A stretch of DNA of 10,354 nt from NCBI GenBank assembly GCA_003024985.2, contig PXIH01S0030845.1, one strand, 5' to 3'. Within the stretch, counting starts at the first letter, position 1, and every line of letters begins with the position of its first letter. The translations under genes were made by a program, and so were the position numbers. The notes under the pieces were generated by a model that was not told where the DNA came from, made no database searches, and saw only the letters and a program-made list of their open reading frames with translations. The stretch comes from Euperipatoides rowelli. Its lineage: Eukaryota > Onychophora > Udeonychophora > Euonychophora > Peripatopsidae. Shown in pieces: positions 7,048-10,354 of the stretch.

Positions 7048-7055
7048 TCAATATC
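7048..7055. repeat. Target-site duplication, right copy
   Basis: TCAATATC, identical to 5690-5697. LINE sequence resumes directly after it. Confidence 0.8.
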
Positions 7056-7177
7056 TAATCAATTCTTGTTTATTCATGTAAATAGTCTCCAAATACTGTT
7101 AGAAGACTATTGTATATCTGAGTCAAAATATGTTATTTTTCATAATAAAATGCAATAATAATAATAAAATAATAATT
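7056..7177 (+). mobile_element. CR1/Jockey-like LINE relic, right part: 3' end and tail
   Basis: Begins right after the duplicated target site and ends with AATAAA (7144-7149) and an (AAT)n run (about 7153-7176), the kind of microsatellite tail seen at 3' ends of CR1/Jockey-type LINEs. Orientation and position fit the LINE relic at 5253-5697, so the two parts were contiguous before the foldback inserted. The assignment rests on context and tail, not on coding. Confidence 0.6.
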
Positions 7178-7459
7178 TATTGTAATCTAGAAGTAGCTTA
7201 ATTAACACCTTCCATCAAGTTCATATTTTTATAACACTTAAAACACTTTTGGGAGGGTTATATAAACCACATCTGGCATTAGTGGTCATTTGGAAGTGGA
7301 AATCTTGGCCTAGTGATCATCTGGAAATTGATAATTTAATAATGTTATCCATTTAAATGGAATGTCTGAATAATTATTCTATGTTTATATTCTAAATCAG
7401 AACGATCTGGTAGTTAAGGATTTTGGTGAAGTGCATGTTTCATATATCTTAATATTTAT
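7178..7459. other. Intergenic DNA with a 31-bp-spaced duplication
   Basis: TAGTGGTCATTTGGAA at 7280-7295 recurs as TAGTGATCATCTGGAA at 7311-7326. No gene or RNA is visible. Confidence 0.6.
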
Positions 7460-7690
7460 ACCAGTTTGTACTAAATCGATTGAAGGCTGCAATGTAGTTT
7501 CATTTTGTTGAAAAAAATTATTTAAAAAAAAAGAAATAAAAGTTTTTTTGTTTTTTTTTAATATGTTTTCCAAGTTTGATCTACATTGACTTCAAAATGA
7601 ATCTACTGTAGAGCTCTAGCAGGCTATACGTGTTCACCAAGTTTGGCTTAAATTGGTTAAAAGCTACAAAGTTACCATTTTGTTAATATA
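7460..7690. repeat. Degenerate dispersed repeat, two to three copies
   Basis: ACCAGTTTGTACTAAATCGATT... at 7460-7513 aligns with ACCAAGTTTGGCTTAAATTGGTT... at 7636-7689. The order CCA.GTTTG, TAAAT.G.TT, AA.GCT.CAA.GT, CATTTTGTT is kept, with an offset of 176. A weaker partial copy starts TTCCAAGTTTGATCTACATT near 7566. An A/T-rich low-complexity run (7508-7560) separates them. Repeats of this CCAAGTTTGG...AAATTGGTT style occur in many animal transposons, but I cannot name the family. Confidence 0.55.
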
Positions 7691-8060
7691 AATAAAATTA
7701 TCACTAATACCTATAGCAAATAAGGGCCAGCTTAAGGACAATAGGGCTTTTTGAAAAAAACATGTTGCTAACTCACTAAATATCTGCACCTACTTGATAT
7801 TGGCTTTACTGTGGTCATGCAGTGTTACTTTAAAGCTTCACAATGGTGCACTGGTTGGTAGTTGTATGTCAGCCATCTTGAGGACAACTTGCTATTAAGT
7901 TAGGTGTGTAGAAATTTATACATGAATTACAATAAATTAAGTTTAATCTTAGCAAATATATTCTCCGCTAGGAGGCCAATTTGGATGGTCACTATAAAAG
8001 TGCTCTCTGAGTTAATGTGTTTTTTTAATTGTGTGGGCTCTTATTCGTTGGGTCAATTAA
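7691..8060. other. Intergenic DNA, no gene seen
   Basis: No supported gene. GTCAGCCATCTTG at 7868-7880 is a 13-base exact match to the satellite at 571-583, which may be chance. Confidence 0.55.
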
Positions 8061-8252
8061 GAAGCCACTGTTATAAGTGTTAAAACGTTTCAAAGTGATA
8101 TTATGAGAAGTTTGAATAAGCAAGTTGGATATGCACAAAGAGAAATTGGCTTTGATGCCAGAGGAGTAAATAATGATTATTTGTCCCAAGTAAATTCGCC
8201 CAGAATGGAAGATACGCCTAGTGACCCTAGTGACCGCAGCAGAGAAATTTAG
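8061..8252 (+). pseudogene. Possible decayed coding fragment
   Basis: An open frame of 63 codons with an ATG at 8103 (49 codons to TAG at 8250-8252). Its composition is protein-like (mixed charged and polar residues, GC-richer than the surroundings), ending in a Pro/Ser/Asp-rich segment with a PSDPSD-like repeat. Just upstream, across one TAA at 8058-8060, the same frame reads WALIRWVN, so an older exon may have continued there. The shape W-A-x-V/I-R-W followed by V-I-S-V looks like a small beta domain, but I do not recognise a family. A 76-codon minus-strand frame over the same DNA is less protein-like. Confidence 0.25.
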
Positions 8253-8272
8253 CACTAGCTTTATGTTTAGGG

Positions 8273-8428
8273 ATGGTTCGTAAGCTGTTGTTGGAGGAAG
8301 GAGTAGTAATAATGGTAGTGTTGAAGGAAGATAGTTTTGCTAAGGTGAGTTTGAAGGATTTAATGAGGGTATTAATTATAACTGATGCTGTTAAATGTTT
8401 AAAGCAATTTTTTGTTTTGGCCCAATAA
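8273..8428 (+). other. Short open frame with strong splice-donor consensus
   Basis: ATG at 8273, 51 codons, TAA at 8426. AAG|GTGAGT at 8344/8345 is a near-perfect splice donor, so the fragment at 8061-8252 together with this stretch could be an exon ending at 8344. The predicted peptide is hydrophobic and Val/Leu-rich with no motif that I recognise. It may be fortuitous. Confidence 0.2.
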
Positions 8429-8773
8429 CTGTTTCTTTTTTTTTATTTAAANTTTGACATGCAAAGAACAAATTGGATCTTTAAAATAAAGAGAATATTA
8501 ATGTACCAGTAGGACTTTCTTGGCAAATTTACAATAAACATTTCCTCCTTTTTAAAATTAATATAAAGGAGAATTTCATGGTTAATGACAAACCTTTTAT
8601 AAACAAACAACTTTGGGATCTATGTATTCAGCATTAAACATATTTTTAATAGGTTATATAGGGTACAGTATATACTGTATATACTGTGTGTATTTTGATG
8701 TATTTGAAAACATCTATTTTAGAAAATGCAGATTTAGAAAGTTTTATTATTTTAAAAAAAATATTTTTGTATT
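8429..8773. other. AT-rich DNA, no gene seen
   Basis: Contains one ambiguous base (n at 8452) and a perfect 14-bp palindrome ACAGTATATACTGT at 8665-8678, overlapped by a second ATATACTGT. No coding or RNA gene signal. Confidence 0.65.
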
Positions 8774-8874
8774 AAAGTAGTTGCAGTTAACTACTTTTCA
8801 AAAAAGGTAGTTGTAATTGTAGTTAATTACTTTTTACAAGACAGTGTTAGTTGTAGTTGTAGCTCACTACTTTA
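8774..8874. repeat. Three palindromic GTAGTT/AACTAC repeat units
   Basis: Unit 1 is AAAGTAGTT-GCAGTT-AACTACTTT. Unit 2 (about 8806-8837) is GGTAGTTGTAATTGTAGTTAATTACTTTTT-like, and unit 3 (about 8847-8874) is TTAGTTGTAGTTGTAGCTCACTACTTT-like. Each can form a hairpin on its own, and (GTAGTT) expands between the arms. It lies about 25 bases before the first recognisable LINE codons of the next element. Confidence 0.7.
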
Positions 8875-8899
8875 AATTTTATAAGTATTTTTCCAAACG

Positions 8900-10009
8900 C
8901 TGGTTAAGACTTATAAATTGAAAAATGCGGCAGTGATGTTTATTGACATAGAAAAAACATTGCATTCTGGAATCATTTTCAGTTGGCCAAAATGGTTGTA
9001 AAAAATTATGGGTCTTTTAACTTGGGATACCGTATAACTAAACATTGTATAAATAAGATGCTTTACCTTAAGGTAAATAATTTAGTGGTATCTGATATTC
9101 CGATGAATAAGGGGATTTCTCAGGGGTCGATATTGTCGACTGCTTTGTTTACTTTGTATATAAGTGAAATTTTGTTTAAAATTAGGCTTATTGTTTCAAA
9201 ATGAAAATTTATATGGTGATGTCTTGGCTTATGTTGATGACATCTGATTTTTGTTAAAGATGCAAGGAATTGTAAAAAGTGTTAAATGTTTTGAATAGGG
9301 GATTTGCTTGTCCTCAACATTGGCAAGTCTGTGATTGTCGATCATTTGACCCTGAGAGTTCTTTCAAGATTTGGTACTTTTACTCCATCAAAATTTTTGG
9401 GGATACCTTATCCGTTTATTGGTAGTGTAGTGAAAATTATTGTGCAGTCAAACTTTATTGAATTTCTCAGTGAGAAGTGTAAAAGTATTGATGTGAAAGG
9501 CCTAACATTGTATCAGAGGGTTCAAATAATGTATTTTTTTTTTCAAAAATATTTTTTTTTTTTTTTTTTTGCCACATGTAAAACTAAATATGTCTTTTAT
9601 TGATAGGTAACAGTTATGTGTAATAAATTTTTATGGGATAGAAGGGTAATTTTGAGATCTAAGGTTGTTACTACAATGAAAGTCAAGGATGGGGAGTGGG
9701 GGGGGGGGGCTAATATGCACTTATTGAATATAATAGTTAGTGTGGCTTTATTTAATAGAGTAGTTATGTTTATAAATTAGGCTATTGTATTAAAAATTTT
9801 TGTTCTATTGAAGTTGAGCCTTCTGATACTCTTCCTTAGATATTAACTTGTTTACTCTAGCACGAAGTATTTATAAGAAATTGTATAAGAGGGTTCCGAA
9901 TACCTGGTTATATTGTATGCTTTAATTGTTTTTTTTAGAGATCATTGATGATAATGATTTTAGGCAAATTGGTAAGGTGTCATACAGAATTTTATTTGGC
10001 ATAAATAAG
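8900..10009 (+). mobile_element. L1/Tx1-like LINE relic, RT domain to C-terminus
   Basis: RT motif A reads AAVMFIDIEKTLHS (from 8927), keeping the catalytic Asp but with the usual KAFD changed to KTLH. After a frame change comes a motif B block, KGISQGSILSTALFTLYI (about 9109-9162). Motif C reads AYVDDI (9227-9244) and is followed at once by TGA. Further on are SKFLGIPY (about 9388), GLTLYQRVQ, CNKFLWDRRV (about 9618), a damaged GGAN...ALFNR segment, SIYKKL (about 9865) and DFRQIGKVSYRILFG (about 9957). The LGI, GL-LY-RV and FLW order fits L1/Tx1-type ORF2 better than CR1. Frames switch at least four times and there are many stops; T-runs at 9533-9542 and 9553-9570 and a G10 run at 9699-9708 interrupt it. 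Not functional. The endonuclease and the front of the RT are missing. Confidence 0.8.
9532..9570. repeat. Poly-T tracts inside LINE relic
   Basis: Two long T runs separated by CAAAAATA lie where the LINE should encode a hydrophobic segment after GLTLYQRVQ. They probably arose by slippage or by a small minus-strand poly-A insertion. Confidence 0.8.
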
Positions 10010-10354
10010 TTTTTATTATTATTTTATTTATACATTAATTGCATACAAATCAATGTGGGCAATGGGATTTGCTAATAAAACACTCTTACAACCAATTGTC
10101 TCAAAAACAACAAAATAGTAAAAACAACAAAAGATAACAGGAAAGAATCATATTACCTAGAAGGGGGAATCCCATTATAATAAAATAATTAATTTCATAT
10201 ATTTTAATGCCTGAATTTAAAAAAAATACAAATATCTTATCTGAAATACCTCAAATATTAATCTAGGCAAATTATCTTGATTTAAACAATTTAATATTTT
10301 ATGTGAAGCATTTCTAAACAATTTAATTCTATATGTATTATATTGAGGACATTT
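10010..10354 (-). mobile_element. Minus-strand LINE 3' end (ORF2 C-terminus plus 3' UTR and tail)
   Basis: Read on the minus strand, 10354-10217 is open for 45 codons and starts KCPQYNTYRIKLF. This matches the C-P-x-Y-x-x-x-R-x-x-L-F signature near the C-terminus of many invertebrate LINE ORF2 proteins, where the Cys belongs to a zinc-binding motif. The segment DNLPRLIFEVF fits the following conserved stretch. A TAA stop at 10219-10217 interrupts the expected continuation. About 200 bases of 3' UTR follow, then AATAAA (10028-10023, minus) and a (TAA)n tail at 10022-10012. The element extends beyond the window. It meets the plus-strand LINE relic tail-to-tail near 10010. Confidence 0.7.
10217..10354 (-). 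pseudogene. Partial ORF2 C-terminal coding segment of minus-strand LINE
   Basis: Open from the window edge to the TAA at 10219-10217. The Cys-Pro-x-Tyr...Arg...Leu-Phe motif is the recognisable part. No start is available because the frame enters from outside the window. Typical ORF2 proteins continue about 25-40 residues further, so this stop is probably a truncating mutation. Confidence 0.55.

Noticed and set aside
8025-8255. 76-codon minus-strand frame
   Set aside because: No motif recognised; the plus strand over the same stretch is the more protein-like, and even that is weak.
8665-8678. Perfect palindrome ACAGTATATACTGT as a possible regulatory operator
   Set aside because: It is short and built from TATA/ACTGT simple sequence next to another copy, and no gene lies nearby to be regulated.

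Overview
The window is AT-rich, intron-bearing-style eukaryotic DNA and almost certainly comes from a metazoan. It holds remains of several animal-type LINE retrotransposons, a non-autonomous foldback DNA transposon, satellite and microsatellite DNA, and one intact small gene for a RING-finger protein. No operons, Shine-Dalgarno sites, tRNA or rRNA are visible. The repeat composition suggests an invertebrate, but the sequence does not let me name a phylum with confidence.

Left part (1-1790): a TA/CA microsatellite opens the window. It is followed by about 2.2 copies of a roughly 285-bp tandem satellite made of smaller GGAA-rich subunits, then a polypyrimidine tract. After an AT-rich gap comes a repeat block of about 550 bp with a 128-bp tandem duplication and TC...CTAGT ends, a weak Helitron-like candidate.

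Gene (about 2040-3120): an intact 189-codon reading frame (2338-2907) encodes a C3HC4 RING finger followed by a TRAF-type zinc-finger half-module and an acidic, tyrosine-rich tail. This is most likely a small E3 ubiquitin ligase. A TATA-like box, a candidate 90-bp 5'-UTR intron and a downstream AATAAA make a plausible but unproven transcription unit.

Right part (3478-10354): this is a transposon graveyard. It holds (a) an RTE-type LINE 3' relic at 3478-4184; (b) a CR1/Jockey-like LINE 3' relic at 5253-5697, split by (c) a 1350-bp foldback transposon at 5698-7047 with 8-bp direct repeats TCAATATC on both sides, the LINE's AATAAA and (AAT)n tail resuming at 7056-7177; (d) scattered low-copy repeats and a possible decayed exon at 8061-8428; (e) an L1/Tx1-like LINE relic with RT motifs A, B and C at 8900-10009; and (f) the 3' end of another LINE on the minus strand at 10010-10354, joined tail-to-tail to (e).

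The most interesting items are the nested foldback element and the lone RING/TRAF-like gene. The element has a strongly conserved 37-bp block carrying an outward-facing splice-donor consensus in each arm, and an internal duplication in one arm. All mobile-element coding sequences seen are broken by stops and frameshifts.
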